The notes: generated by a model from the letters alone, not told the origin. Counted from the first letter of the stretch, positions 28,496 to 41,630 are shown. The stretch: 64,000 nt of DNA from Pseudomonas sp. PDNC002 (GCF_016919445.1 NZ_CP070356.1:4095502-4159501), one strand, 5' to 3'. Numbers and translations: made by a program.

Positions 28496-30955
28496 ATGGC
28501 CCTGGACAGCGTTCCCGATCAGTCGGAAGTCGAAACCTTCAAGCACGCCGTGCTCACCCGCCTGCGCTACGCCGTGGGCAAGGACCCCGCCGAAGCCTAC
28601 GACCACGACTGGTTCGAAGCCGTGGCCCTGGCCGCGCGCAAGTACCAGGTGGACAACTGGGAAGAGACCACCCGCGCCATCGACCGCAGCGATCGCAAGC
28701 ACGTCTACTACCTGTCGCTGGAGTTCCTCATCGGGCGTTTGCTGATCGACAACCTGAGCAACCTCGGGTTGCTGGAGGTGGCGCGCCAGGCGCTGTCGGA
28801 ACTTGGCGTGGACCTGGAGCGCATCCGCCTGCTGGAGCCCGACGCGGCCCTGGGCAACGGCGGCCTCGGACGGCTCGCGGCGTGCTTCATGGAGAGCATG
28901 GCGACCCTCGACATTCCCGCCCACGGCTACGGCATCCGCTACGAACACGGCCTGTTCAAGCAGGTGATCGGCGATGGCTGGCAGCAGGAACACACCGAGA
29001 CCTGGCTGGATTTCGGCAACCCCTGGGAGTTCGAGCGGCCCGAGTGCAGCTTCAGCGTCGGCTTCGGCGGCAGCGTGTACAGCGAGCCCGACGCCCACGG
29101 CGTGGAGCGGCAACGCTGGGAACCAGCGGAGCGCGTGCGCTCGGTGGCCTATGACATGCCGGTAGTGGGCTGGCGCGCGGCCAGCGTGAATACCCTACGG
29201 CTGTGGCGCGCCCGCGCCGAGGAAACCCTGCGCCTGGACCGCTTCAATGCCGGCGATCACCTGGGCGCCGTCGCCGACACCGTGCGCGCGGAGAGCATCT
29301 CGCGGGTGCTGTATCCGGCGGACAGCACCGAAGCCGGCCAGGAACTGCGCCTGCGCCAGGAATACTTCTTCGTCAGCGCCTCGCTGCAGGACCTGATGCA
29401 GCGCCACCTGGGCAAGGGCGAGGACGTATTCGGCCTGCCCGAGCGGGTCGCCATCCAGCTCAACGATACCCACCCGGCCATCGCCGTCGCCGAGCTGATG
29501 CGCCTGCTGCTGGACGAACGCAGCCTGGATTGGGAAGACGCCTGGACGCTGACCGTGGCGACCCTGTCCTACACCAACCACACGCTGCTGCCCGAGGCGC
29601 TGGAATCCTGGCCGGTGGGCCTGATGGAGCGCCTGCTGCCACGGCACATGCAGATCATCTACCTGATCAACGCCTTCCACATCGATGCGCTGCGGGCCAA
29701 GGACATCCATGACTTCGCCCTGTTGCGCTCGGTGTCGCTGATCGAAGAAGACCATGGCCGCCGGGTGCGCATGGGCAACCTGGCATTCCTCGGCTCGCAC
29801 AGCGTCAACGGCGTCTCGGCGCTGCACACCGACCTGATGCGCGAGACCGTGTTCCGCGACCTGCACCGGCTCTACCCGGAGCGCATCAGCAACAAGACCA
29901 ATGGCGTGACCTTCCGCCGCTGGCTGTTCCAGACCAACCCCGAGCTGACCCGCCTGCTGGTGGAGAACCTTGGTGACGAAGTGCTGGACGCTCCCGAGAA
30001 GTGCCTGCCCGAACTGGCCAGCCTCGCGGAGAAATCCTCGGTGCGACAGCGCTTCGCCCAGCAACGGCGCAACGCCAAGGAACGCCTGGCGGCACTCATC
30101 GAGGAACGTCTGGGCGTGCGGGTCGATCCGGATGCGCTGTTCGATGTGCACGTCAAGCGCATCCACGAGTACAAGCGGCAGTTGCTCAACCTGCTGCACA
30201 CCGTGGCGCTGTACCAGGACATCCGCAATGACCCGACCACCGATCGCGTGCCACGGGTGAAGATCTTCGCCGGCAAGGCCGCACCGAGCTACACCGTGGC
30301 CAAGTTGATCATCAAGCTGGCCAACGACATCAGTCGCATGGTCAATGGCGATCCGACGGTGCGCGGGCGGCTGAAGGTGGTGTTCATCCCCAACTACAAC
30401 GTCAGCCTGGCGGAATCGATCATCCCGGCCGCCGACCTCTCGGAGCAGATTTCCACCGCTGGCCTGGAGGCCTCCGGCACCAGCAACATGAAGTTCGCGC
30501 TCAATGGCGCGCTGACCATCGGCACCCTGGATGGCGCCAACGTGGAGATGTGCGAACGCATCGGCGCGGAGAACATGTTCATCTTCGGCCTCAAGGCCAA
30601 GCAGGTGGAGGCGCGCAAGCGTGCCGGCGACCTCGCGATGCACCACGAGATCGCCGCCTCGCCGCGCCTGCAAGAGGCGCTGCTGGCGATCAGTTCCGGG
30701 GTCTTCTCGCCGGACGATCCGCAGCGCTACACCGCTCTGGTGGACGGCCTGCGTCACGACGACCGCTTCCTCGTCTGCGCCGACTTCGATGCCTACTGGG
30801 ACGCCCAGGAGAAGGTCGAGCAGCTCTGGCGCAAGCCGGCCCGCTGGTGGAAAGCCTCTATGCTCAATACCGCACGGGTCGGCTGGTTCTCATCGGACCG
30901 CACCATCCGCGAGTACGCGAATGACATCTGGAAGGTGCCGCCGGGCAACGACTGA
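28496..30955 (+). CDS. glgP: Glycogen/alpha-glucan phosphorylase
   Basis: 819-residue PLP enzyme that releases glucose-1-phosphate from alpha-1,4-glucan chains. Conserved blocks: YYLSLEFLIGR, EPDAALGNGGLGRLAACF, VKRIHEYKRQLLN, and EASGTSNMKFALNG with PLP-binding K666. ATG 28496 has an AGGAGA site; the frame is open from 28409 but without support. It is the degrading partner of the GlgE/GlgB synthesis genes at 33353-40889. Confidence 0.96.
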   Translation: MALDSVPDQSEVETFKHAVLTRLRYAVGKDPAEAYDHDWFEAVALAARKYQVDNWEETTRAIDRSDRKHVYYLSLEFLIGRLLIDNLSNLGLLEVARQALSELGVDLERIRLLEPDAALGNGGLGRLAACFMESMATLDIPAHGYGIRYEHGLFKQVIGDGWQQEHTETWLDFGNPWEFERPECSFSVGFGGSVYSEPDAHGVERQRWEPAERVRSVAYDMPVVGWRAASVNTLRLWRARAEETLRLDRFNAGDHLGAVADTVRAESISRVLYPADSTEAGQELRLRQEYFFVSASLQDLMQRHLGKGEDVFGLPERVAIQLNDTHPAIAVAELMRLLLDERSLDWEDAWTLTVATLSYTNHTLLPEALESWPVGLMERLLPRHMQIIYLINAFHIDALRAKDIHDFALLRSVSLIEEDHGRRVRMGNLAFLGSHSVNGVSALHTDLMRETVFRDLHRLYPERISNKTNGVTFRRWLFQTNPELTRLLVENLGDEVLDAPEKCLPELASLAEKSSVRQRFAQQRRNAKERLAALIEERLGVRVDPDALFDVHVKRIHEYKRQLLNLLHTVALYQDIRNDPTTDRVPRVKIFAGKAAPSYTVAKLIIKLANDISRMVNGDPTVRGRLKVVFIPNYNVSLAESIIPAADLSEQISTAGLEASGTSNMKFALNGALTIGTLDGANVEMCERIGAENMFIFGLKAKQVEARKRAGDLAMHHEIAASPRLQEALLAISSGVFSPDDPQRYTALVDGLRHDDRFLVCADFDAYWDAQEKVEQLWRKPARWWKASMLNTARVGWFSSDRTIREYANDIWKVPPGND

Positions 30956-30960
30956 CGGCG

Positions 30961-31365
30961 CTACCAGAAGCCTCCGGCGTGGCGGCTGGAGGCGTAGTCC
31001 AGGTGCAGGGCGAACGAGCTCTGGAAGAACGCCAGCAGGCGCGTATCGAGCACCATTTCGTTGAGCGAGGCGAGCGAGCCGATCACCTGCTGCACATCGC
31101 CATCACTGTCGCCGCAGCGGTTCTCGTGGCACAGGCGCTGGGTGCGCGGGTCGGCGCTGATGCGGCAGACGCACTCCGCTGCGTGGCAGGAATGGCGGAC
31201 CTTGAGGGTCAGCTCCGGCAGGTCCCGGCGGCCTTCCAGGAGCTCCACGCTGCACTCCAGGCCGTGTTCGCGGGCGAATTCGCTGGCCCGTGCGAAGGCT
31301 GGCAGGGCCACCTCCAACAGGGCGCTCTGGTACTCGTTGGCGAAACTCTCGGGATCGACGCTCAT
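30961..31365 (-). CDS. Hypothetical protein with Cys cluster
   Basis: 134 residues starting MSVDPESFANEYQSALLEVA. The middle holds four Cys in RHSCHAAECVCRISADPRTQ and LCHENRCG, a spacing that could bind metal or form disulfides. The C-terminus is aromatic and ends GGFW. It has an AGGAG site and is convergent with glgP (5 bp gap). No family recognised. Confidence 0.7.
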   Translation of the reverse strand: MSVDPESFANEYQSALLEVALPAFARASEFAREHGLECSVELLEGRRDLPELTLKVRHSCHAAECVCRISADPRTQRLCHENRCGDSDGDVQQVIGSLASLNEMVLDTRLLAFFQSSFALHLDYASSRHAGGFW

Positions 31366-31559
31366 CCGTGGTCTCCTGTGCGGGTGAAACGGTACCCGGC
31401 GCGCGGACAGCCGGGGGTTGAGTGATGGACCACGGCCGGCGCGAGTTGCGCGACGTTTCCGGGGATTTTCCGCCGAGCGGTTGACTCGACGCGGAAATAC
31501 AGCAAACCAATTCGCTGGCCGGCGGGTCTGCACCCTTAAGAGGGATTGTGGAGCCCGCC

Positions 31560-32126
31560 ATGGATACGCTGGAACGCATCTGGGCCACGCTGGTGGCCGA
31601 GTTTTCCGATCTGAACGACGTGGAGCAGATCACCCGCGCGTCGCTGCGCCTGTCCCTGGCCGTGGCGCTGGGCGGCGTGCTGGGTTACGAGCGGGAAAGC
31701 CAGGGCAAGGCCGCCGGACTGCGCACGCACATGCTGGTGACGCTGGGCGCGGCGTTGTTCGTGATGGCGATCGGCGAAGGCGGCGCGCAGCACGATGCGG
31801 TCAGCCGGGTGATCCAGGGGATCGCCGCCGGCATCGGCTTTCTCTGCGCCGGCACCATCCTCAAGGGCGGCCGGGTCTCGGAGGTCAAGGGCCTGACCAC
31901 CGCCGCCGGGCTTTGGCTGAGCACGGCCATCGGCATCAGCGTCGGTCTCGGGCATTCCGCCACGGCGGTGCTCGGCACGCTGCTCGCGCTGCTGGTCCTG
32001 CACATGCTGCCGCGCTGGCTCGAACGCAACCAGCCGGAACGCAACGAACTGGAAGACAACAAACTGGAACGCAACCAGCTGCAAGGCCGCCCCAACGAAC
32101 AGCGGGAGGACCGCGATGTTCCGTGA
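31560..32126 (+). CDS. MgtC/SapB-family membrane protein with charged tail
   Basis: 188 residues. The N-terminal ~145 match the MgtC/SapB core: LSLAVALGGVLGYERESQGKA, GLRTHMLVTLGAALF, GIAAGIGFLCAGTILKGG, with about four membrane spans. Family members act in low-Mg2+ or acid survival and as regulators of other membrane proteins. The final ~40 residues are a repetitive hydrophilic tail (ERNQPERNELEDNKLERNQ). ATG 31560 is favoured by GGAG seven nt upstream. It overlaps the next gene by 11 bp and heads a three-gene unit ending with ku. Confidence 0.85.
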   Translation: MDTLERIWATLVAEFSDLNDVEQITRASLRLSLAVALGGVLGYERESQGKAAGLRTHMLVTLGAALFVMAIGEGGAQHDAVSRVIQGIAAGIGFLCAGTILKGGRVSEVKGLTTAAGLWLSTAIGISVGLGHSATAVLGTLLALLVLHMLPRWLERNQPERNELEDNKLERNQLQGRPNEQREDRDVP

Positions 32127-32382
32127 ATTTCCCCACGCCTGCGCCTGGACCGATGCCATGGCCGAGGCGGGTTGCTACACCGGCCTGATCGAGTACCAGG
32201 TCACCCGCGAGGGTGCGCCGGTCGAGGTGCTGTGGGTCTACTCGCCGGGCAGCCGCTCGGCCGCTGAGGCGGAAGCGCAGGCCCAGCGCATGCTCGAACG
32301 GGTGTGCGATATCGATAGCGAAGGCCGCGTGCATTTCGACGATGGCGTGACACTGCAGGAGGACTGCCCATGGCCCGTGTGA
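32116..32382 (+). CDS. Small hypothetical protein between mgtC-like gene and ku
   Basis: 88 residues, MFREFPHACAWTDAMAEAGC at the start. It has no signal or membrane segment and a mixed strand/helix pattern (GLIEYQVTREGAPVEVLWVY). It overlaps the upstream gene by 11 bp and ku by 13 bp, each junction with its own GGAGG-type site, so it is firmly part of the ku transcript. No family recognised. It could be a Ku/LigD accessory factor, inferred from position alone. Confidence 0.75.
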   Translation: MFREFPHACAWTDAMAEAGCYTGLIEYQVTREGAPVEVLWVYSPGSRSAAEAEAQAQRMLERVCDIDSEGRVHFDDGVTLQEDCPWPV

Positions 32383-33221
32383 TCTGGAAAGGCGCCATCA
32401 GCTTCGGCCTGGTGCACATCCCGGTGGCGCTCAACAGCGCATCGCGCAGCAGCGGCACCGATTTCGACTGGCTGGACGACCGCAGCATGGAGCCGGTCGG
32501 CTACAAGCGGGTGAACAAGGTGACCGGCAAGGAGGTGCCCAAGGAACATATCGTCAAGGGCGTGGAGCTGGAAAAGGGCCGCTACGTGGTGCTCAGCGAA
32601 GAGGAAATCCGCACGGCGCGCCCGGAGGCGACCCAGACCATCGACATCCTGCAGTTCATCGAACGCAGCGAGATTCCCGTGGCGTTCTACGACTCGCCCT
32701 ATTACCTGACGCCGGAAAAGCGCGGCGAGAAGGTCTACGTGCTGCTGCGCGACACCTTGAAGAAAACCGCCAAGGCCGCTGTCTGCCAATTGGTGATGCA
32801 CAGCCGCCAGCACCTGGCGATGCTGCGCGAGGAGGGTGACGCGATCCTGCTGATGACCCTGCGCTGGCCGGCGGACGTACGCGACGTCGACGAGCTGCCG
32901 CTGGCCCTGGGCAAGGTCAAGCTGGACAAGCGCGAGGCGGAGATGGCCGAACGCTTGGTCAAGGACATGAGCGGCAGCTGGCAGCCGGAGGACTACGAGG
33001 ACAGCTTCAGCGAGGAAATCCATCGCCTGGTCGAGCAGAAGGCGGCCAAGGGCAAGCTGGCCGAAGTACCGCAGGTGGAGGCCAAGGGCAGCGGCGAGGG
33101 CGCCGACATCATCGACCTCACCGAGCTGCTCAAGCGCAGCCTCAAGGGCGACGGCAAGAAAGGCGCTCCGGCCAAAGGTGCCGGTACGGACAAGCCCGCG
33201 CCCAAGCGCAAGACGTCCTGA
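32370..33221 (+). CDS. ku: Ku DNA end-binding protein (NHEJ)
   Basis: 283-residue bacterial Ku that forms a homodimeric ring on double-strand break ends and recruits LigD. The N-terminus ARVIWKGAISFGLVHIPVAL and the core ARPEATQTIDILQFI and SPYYLTPEK are diagnostic. A Lys-rich C-terminal tail (residues about 255-283) is typical of the DNA-threading/LigD-contact extension. It overlaps the 88-residue gene by 13 bp, with AGGAGG before its ATG. Confidence 0.97.
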   Translation: MARVIWKGAISFGLVHIPVALNSASRSSGTDFDWLDDRSMEPVGYKRVNKVTGKEVPKEHIVKGVELEKGRYVVLSEEEIRTARPEATQTIDILQFIERSEIPVAFYDSPYYLTPEKRGEKVYVLLRDTLKKTAKAAVCQLVMHSRQHLAMLREEGDAILLMTLRWPADVRDVDELPLALGKVKLDKREAEMAERLVKDMSGSWQPEDYEDSFSEEIHRLVEQKAAKGKLAEVPQVEAKGSGEGADIIDLTELLKRSLKGDGKKGAPAKGAGTDKPAPKRKTS

Positions 33222-33251
33222 GCATCGTCTGCAGACCGCTGGCGCAATTAG

Positions 33252-33282
33252 CCTGAACTTGCGCCAGCGTCGTCGTTCCCAA
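33252..33282 (+). promoter_or_regulatory. CCTGAACT stress-type promoter element (glgE)
   Basis: CCTGAACTT (33252-33260), then TCCCAA after 16 nt, ending 93 bp before the glgE ATG. It is embedded in an inverted repeat GGCGCAA (33241-33247) / TTGCGCC (33259-33265). It is probably the promoter of the glgE-treS-glgB operon. Confidence 0.5.
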
Positions 33283-33352
33283 TCCCTGTAGCGAGCAATC
33301 CATTCGAGCGGCACGCCCAGTGCGTGCCCACCGCAGCGAGGAGGGCGCCGCG

Positions 33353-35335
33353 ATGGAACGGGAGAATCCGGCAGACAGGGCCGAAGCCGCCGCCAATGAG
33401 GCGCGGGTCGTGATCGAAGACGTGGAACCGCGTCTGGAAAGTGGGCGTTTTGCCGCCAAGGCGCTGCGCAATCGCCCCTCGCGCATTCACGCGCGCATCT
33501 TCAGTGATGGCCATGACCGCCTGGCGGCCGAAGTGGCCTGGCGCGAAGGCAAGGGCAGCCCCTGGCAGAAAGTGCCGATGCAGCCGCTGGGCAACGATCA
33601 CTGGGAAGCGCACATTGCGCCCACCCGCGTCGGCCGCAGCGAATTTGTCGTGCTGGCGTGGATCGACAGCTATGCCAGCTTCCGCCACGACCTGGAGAAG
33701 AAGTACGCCGCCGGGCAGGTGGTCGACCTGGAGTTCCGCGAAGGCATCGAGTTGCTGCGCGACGTCCTGCTGAACGCGCCGGTGGACTGTGAAGCGGAGC
33801 TGGCGCAGATCGTCCGCGACCTGCAGCAGCAGGAGGAGCGCGCGGCGCGCTTCGCGCTGTTCATGGCGCCGCGCACCCTGGATGTCATGCAGCGCGCCGA
33901 GCACCGGCCGCACCTCACCCGCAGCCTGACCTTCGAGCTGGACGTGGAACGCGAGCTGGCCGAGTTCGCCAGCTGGTACGAACTGTTTCCCCGTTCGGAA
34001 AGCCCCGTCGAGGGTCGGCACGGCACCTTTGCCGACGTGCACCGGCGCCTGCCGGACATCGCCGCCATGGGCTTCGACGTCCTCTATTTTCCTCCCATCC
34101 ACCCCATCGGCCGCACCCACCGCAAGGGCCGCAACAACAGCCTGCAGGCGGGCCCGGACGATCCCGGCAGCCCCTATGCCATCGGCGGCGAGGAGGGCGG
34201 GCACGAGGCGGTGCACCCGCAATTGGGCACCCTGGAGGACTTCCGCGAACTGGTGGACGCTGCCCGCGAGCACGGGCTGGAGATCGCACTCGACTTCGCC
34301 ATCCAGTGCTCCCCCGACCATCCCTGGCTGCGCGAGCATCCCGGCTGGTTCAGCTGGCGCGCCGACGGCAGCATTCGCCACGCGGAAAACCCGCCGAAGA
34401 AATACGAGGACATCGTCAACGTCGACTTCTATGCGCCCGACGCCATCCCCGACCTCTGGCTGGGGTTGCTGCGGGTGGTGCTGGGCTGGGTGGAGCAGGG
34501 CGTCAACCTGTTCCGCGTCGACAACCCGCACACCAAGCCGTTGCCGTTCTGGGAGTGGCTGATCGCCGAGGTGCGCCGTGAACACCCGCAGGTGATCTTC
34601 CTCGCCGAGGCCTTCACTCGCCCGGCGATGATGGCGCGGCTGGGCAAGGTCGGCTTCAGCCAGAGCTACACCTACTTCACCTGGCGCAACACCAAGGCGG
34701 AGCTGGAGGAGTACCTCACCGAGCTGAACGAGCCGCCGCTGCGCGACTGTTATCGGCCGAACTTCTTCGTCAACACGCCGGACATCAATCCGTACTTCCT
34801 GCAGCGCTCCGGGCGCGCCGGTTTCCTCATCCGTGCGGCGCTGGCCACCATGGGGTCCGGGCTGTGGGGCATGTATTCGGGGTTCGAGCTGTGCGAGGCG
34901 GAGCCGGTGCCGGGCAAGGAAGAGTACTTCGACTCCGAGAAGTACCAGCTGCGCCAGCGCGACTACCACGCGCCCGGCAATATCGTCGGCGAGATCACCC
35001 GGCTCAACCGTATCCGCCGGGAAAATCCGGCGTTGCACAGCCACCTGGGCTTCCAGGCCTACCCCGTGTTCAACGACAACATCCTGTTGTTCGGCAAGCG
35101 CACCGCCGACCTGGCCAATTTCATCCTGGTGGCGGTCAGCCTCGACCCGGAGCACGCCCAGGAGGCGGACTTCGAGCTGCCGCTGTGGGAATTCGGCCTG
35201 CCCGATGACGCGGCCATGGGCGGCGAAGACCTGATGAATGGGCACCGCTGGACCTGGCACGGCAAGCGCCAGTGGATGCGCATCGAGCCTTGGCACCTGC
35301 CATTTGGCATCTGGCGCCTGCATCCCGAGCAATGA
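33353..35335 (+). CDS. glgE: Alpha-1,4-glucan:maltose-1-phosphate maltosyltransferase
   Basis: 660-residue GH13 transferase that extends alpha-1,4-glucans with maltose-1-phosphate. There is an N-terminal beta-domain followed by the barrel: DVLYFPPIHPIGRTHRKGRNN, EIALDFAIQCSPDHPW, nucleophile D390 in VNLFRVDNPHTKPLPFWEWL, and acid/base Glu in IFLAEAFTRP. ATG 33353 has a GAGGAGG site; GTG 33320 is less likely. The maltose-1-phosphate donor is made by the kinase domain of the next gene, and GlgB adds branches. Confidence 0.96.
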   Translation: MERENPADRAEAAANEARVVIEDVEPRLESGRFAAKALRNRPSRIHARIFSDGHDRLAAEVAWREGKGSPWQKVPMQPLGNDHWEAHIAPTRVGRSEFVVLAWIDSYASFRHDLEKKYAAGQVVDLEFREGIELLRDVLLNAPVDCEAELAQIVRDLQQQEERAARFALFMAPRTLDVMQRAEHRPHLTRSLTFELDVERELAEFASWYELFPRSESPVEGRHGTFADVHRRLPDIAAMGFDVLYFPPIHPIGRTHRKGRNNSLQAGPDDPGSPYAIGGEEGGHEAVHPQLGTLEDFRELVDAAREHGLEIALDFAIQCSPDHPWLREHPGWFSWRADGSIRHAENPPKKYEDIVNVDFYAPDAIPDLWLGLLRVVLGWVEQGVNLFRVDNPHTKPLPFWEWLIAEVRREHPQVIFLAEAFTRPAMMARLGKVGFSQSYTYFTWRNTKAELEEYLTELNEPPLRDCYRPNFFVNTPDINPYFLQRSGRAGFLIRAALATMGSGLWGMYSGFELCEAEPVPGKEEYFDSEKYQLRQRDYHAPGNIVGEITRLNRIRRENPALHSHLGFQAYPVFNDNILLFGKRTADLANFILVAVSLDPEHAQEADFELPLWEFGLPDDAAMGGEDLMNGHRWTWHGKRQWMRIEPWHLPFGIWRLHPEQ

Positions 35336-35352
35336 CTTCCAGGAGCGCGACC

Positions 35353-38726
<3,374 letters not shown>

Positions 38727-38730
<4 letters not shown>

Positions 38731-40889
38731 CCCTGCGCAGCGATCTGGACCACCTGCAGCGTGCCGATCACGCCGACCCCTTTGCCTTCCTCGGGCCGCA
38801 TCGCGACGCCGAGGGTGGCCTGGTGCGCGTCTGGCTGCCCGGCGCGCTGGCGGTGGAGCTGCTCTCGGCGCAGGACGAGGTCCTCGGCGCCATGCAGCCG
38901 GTGGACGCCAGCGGGCTGTTCGTCGCGCGCCTGGACAGTGGCGCAGCGTACCGGTTGCGCATCCACTGGCCGGAGCACGAACAGGTCAGCGAGGACCCGT
39001 ACGCCTTCGGCCCGTCGATCAGCGAACTCGACCTCTACCTGTTCGCCGAGGGCAATCACCGCCAGCTCGGCAAATGCCTGGGCGCGCAGCCGATGACGAT
39101 CGACGGCGTGCCCGGCGTGCGCTTCGCCGTATGGGCACCGAATGCCCGGCGTGTTTCGGTGGTGGGCGATTTCAACGGCTGGGATGGGCGCCGGCACGTC
39201 ATGCGCCTGCGCTACCCGGCCGGGGTCTGGGAACTGTTCGTCCCCCGCCTGCAACCGGGCGAAGTGTACAAGTACGAGCTGCTCGGCGCCGACGGCGTCC
39301 TGCCGCTCAAGGCCGACCCGCTGGCCCTGGCCACCGAGATGCCGCCGGCCACCGGCTCGCGCGTGCCCGACCCTGCGCCCTTCGAATGGCAGGACCATGA
39401 GTGGATGCAGCGGCGCCCCGAGCGCCAGCGCAGCGACCGGCCACTGTCGATCTACGAGCTGCACGCCGGCTCCTGGCAGTGGGTGGAGAATCGGCCGCCG
39501 AGCTGGGACGAACTGGCCGACCGGCTGATCCCTTACGTCAGTGACCTGGGATTCAGCCATATCGAGCTGATGCCGATCATGGAGTATCCCTTTGGTGGCT
39601 CCTGGGGTTACCAGCCGCTGTCGATGTTCGCACCGACCGCGCGCTATGGCAGTCCACGGGATTTCGCCCGCTTCGTCGACCGCTGCCACGGCGCCGGGAT
39701 CGGCGTGATCCTCGATTGGGTGCCCGCGCATTTCCCCACCGATGCCCACGGCCTGGCGCATTTCGACGGCACCGCGCTGTACGAATACGCGCACCCCTTC
39801 GAGGGCTTCCACCAGGACTGGGATACCTACATCTACAACCTGGGCCGCACGGAAGTGCATGGCTTCATGCTCGCTTCGGCGCTGCACTGGCTGCGCGAAT
39901 ACCATGTCGACGGCCTGCGGGTGGATGCGGTGGCCTCGATGCTCTACCGCGACTATTCGCGCAAGGACGGCGAGTGGATTCCCAACCGCCACGGCGGCCG
40001 GGAAAACCTGGAGGCCATCGAGTTCCTCAGCCATCTCAATGCCGTGGTGCGCAGCGAAGTGCCGGGGGCGCTGGTCATCGCCGAGGAATCCACCGCCTGG
40101 CCCGGTGTGAGCCGGCCCACCGAGGAAGGCGGGCTGGGGTTCGCCTACAAGTGGAACATGGGCTGGATGCACGACAGCCTCGCGTATATCCGCGAGGACC
40201 CGATCAACCGTGGCTTCCATCATCACAAGCTGACCTTCGGGCTGCTCTATGCCTTCTCCGAACACTTCATCCTGCCGATCTCCCACGACGAGGTAGTGCA
40301 CGGCAAGGGCTCGCTGCTGGGCAAGATGCCCGGCGACCGCTGGCAGCAGTTCGCCAACCTGCGCCTGTACCTCGCCACGATGTGGACCCATCCGGGCAAG
40401 AAGCTGCTGTTCATGGGGTGTGAATTCGGCCAGTGGCGCGAGTGGGATCACGACGGGCAACTGGACTGGTACCTGCTGCGCTACGCCGAACACTTCGGCA
40501 CTCAGGCGCTGATCCGCGAACTGAACCGGCTGCTGCACGAGGAACCATCGCTGCACGCCCTGGACGACCGCGCGGAGGGCTTCCACTGGTTGATCGGCGA
40601 CGACCAGCGCAACAGCGTCTTCGCCTGGTTGCGCCTGGCCGGCGATGGCGCGCCGCTGCTGGTGGTGCACAACTTCACGCCGATCCCGCGCCCGCACTAC
40701 CGCGTCGGTGTCCCGGTCGCCGGGCACTGGCAGGTGCTGCTCAACAGCGACGCCGACACGTTCGGCGGCTCCGGCGCCGGTAGCCGCGGTTCGCTGGAAA
40801 GCGAGCCGCACGAGTCCCATGGACAGATTCAGTCCGTGGCGCTGGACCTGCCGCCGCTGGGCTGCCTTATCCTGCGGCCGGAGGGTTAG
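38727..40889 (+). CDS. glgB: 1,4-alpha-glucan branching enzyme
   Basis: 720-residue GH13 branching enzyme that makes alpha-1,6 branches. It has an N-terminal CBM48 domain ([25 protein letters not shown]) after an extra N-terminal module. In the barrel, nucleophile D400 is in [20 protein letters not shown], acid/base E453 in [13 protein letters not shown], and the transition-state His/Asp in [14 protein letters not shown]. The ATGA overlap with treS fixes the start and implies coupling. It is the last gene of the alpha-glucan operon; no glgA or glgX lies in the window. Confidence 0.96.
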
Positions 40890-40905
40890 GGGCGCGCAGC
40901 CCCGT

Positions 40906-41520
40906 TCAAACGGCCGGGGCTTGTGCCTCGGCGCGCAGGGCCTCGATCACCGAGCGGCGCGCGCCGATGGTCTCGCGGTGCCGGCGAATGGCAGGGAAAG
41001 CGCTGAGGTCCACCCGCAAGTGCTCCGACCAGCCCATCACGGTGAACAGGTAGGCGTCGGCGATGCTGAAGCCTTCGCCGAATGCATGGCCGCTGTCGCT
41101 CAGCGTGCGCTCCATGAAGCCCAGGCGTTTCGCCAGCTTCTCGCGCAGCAGCGCTTTCACCGGTTCTGCAATCGCCTCGCTGAACAACGGGCTCATGCCG
41201 GCGTGCAGTTCGCTGCCGATGAAGTTCAGCTGCGCCTGCAACTGCGTGCGTTGCAGGGTGCCATTGGCGGGCGCCAGGCCCGCTTCGGGCCGCAGGTCGG
41301 CGAGGTACTGTAGAATCGCCGCGCCCTCGGTGAGCACGTTGCCGTCCTCCAGTTCCAGCGCCGCCACGTAGCCTTTCGGGTTGATCTCGAGGAAGTCGCG
41401 TCCATCGGCCGTGCGCTTGGTCTGGTTGTTCACCCGGACCGGGGTGAACGGCAGTTCCAGTTCGCGCAGGACGATGTGGGGAGCGAGGGAGCAGGCGTTG
41501 GGGGCGAAGTAGAGTTTCAT
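40906..41520 (-). CDS. Beta-class glutathione S-transferase
   Basis: 204 residues. The N-terminal thioredoxin-like domain (MKLYFAPNACSLAPHIVLRE) has the beta-class Cys10, and the glutathione-binding segment ends LTEGAAILQYLADL. A helical C-terminal domain follows (GEGFSIADAYLFTVMGW). It is not maleylacetoacetate isomerase, whose N-terminus is different. It is divergent from an HxlR regulator with an inverted repeat between them, suggesting induction by electrophiles or quinones. Confidence 0.92.
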   Translation of the reverse strand: MKLYFAPNACSLAPHIVLRELELPFTPVRVNNQTKRTADGRDFLEINPKGYVAALELEDGNVLTEGAAILQYLADLRPEAGLAPANGTLQRTQLQAQLNFIGSELHAGMSPLFSEAIAEPVKALLREKLAKRLGFMERTLSDSGHAFGEGFSIADAYLFTVMGWSEHLRVDLSAFPAIRRHRETIGARRSVIEALRAEAQAPAV

Positions 41521-41584
41521 CGGGTCTGGCCCTGTTCGGAATGGGCGGCCAGTATTCCGCAACCAGGCCAGGCGCAAAAGAACG

Positions 41585-41614
41585 CACTTTTTTGTGCGCG
41601 GGGCACAAAAAGGT
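41585..41614. promoter_or_regulatory. Inverted repeat, probable HxlR operator
   Basis: CTTTTTTGTGC (41587-41597) and GGCACAAAAAG (41601-41611) are inverted copies separated by only 3 nt, between the divergent GST and HxlR genes and 19 bp from the regulator's start. Confidence 0.65.
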
Positions 41615-41630
41615 TACCGGGAAGGCATTG

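Noticed and set aside
40906-41520. GST considered as maleylacetoacetate isomerase (MaiA)
   Set aside because: Its N-terminus (NACSLAPH with Cys10) is beta-class GST, and it is far from the hmg genes.
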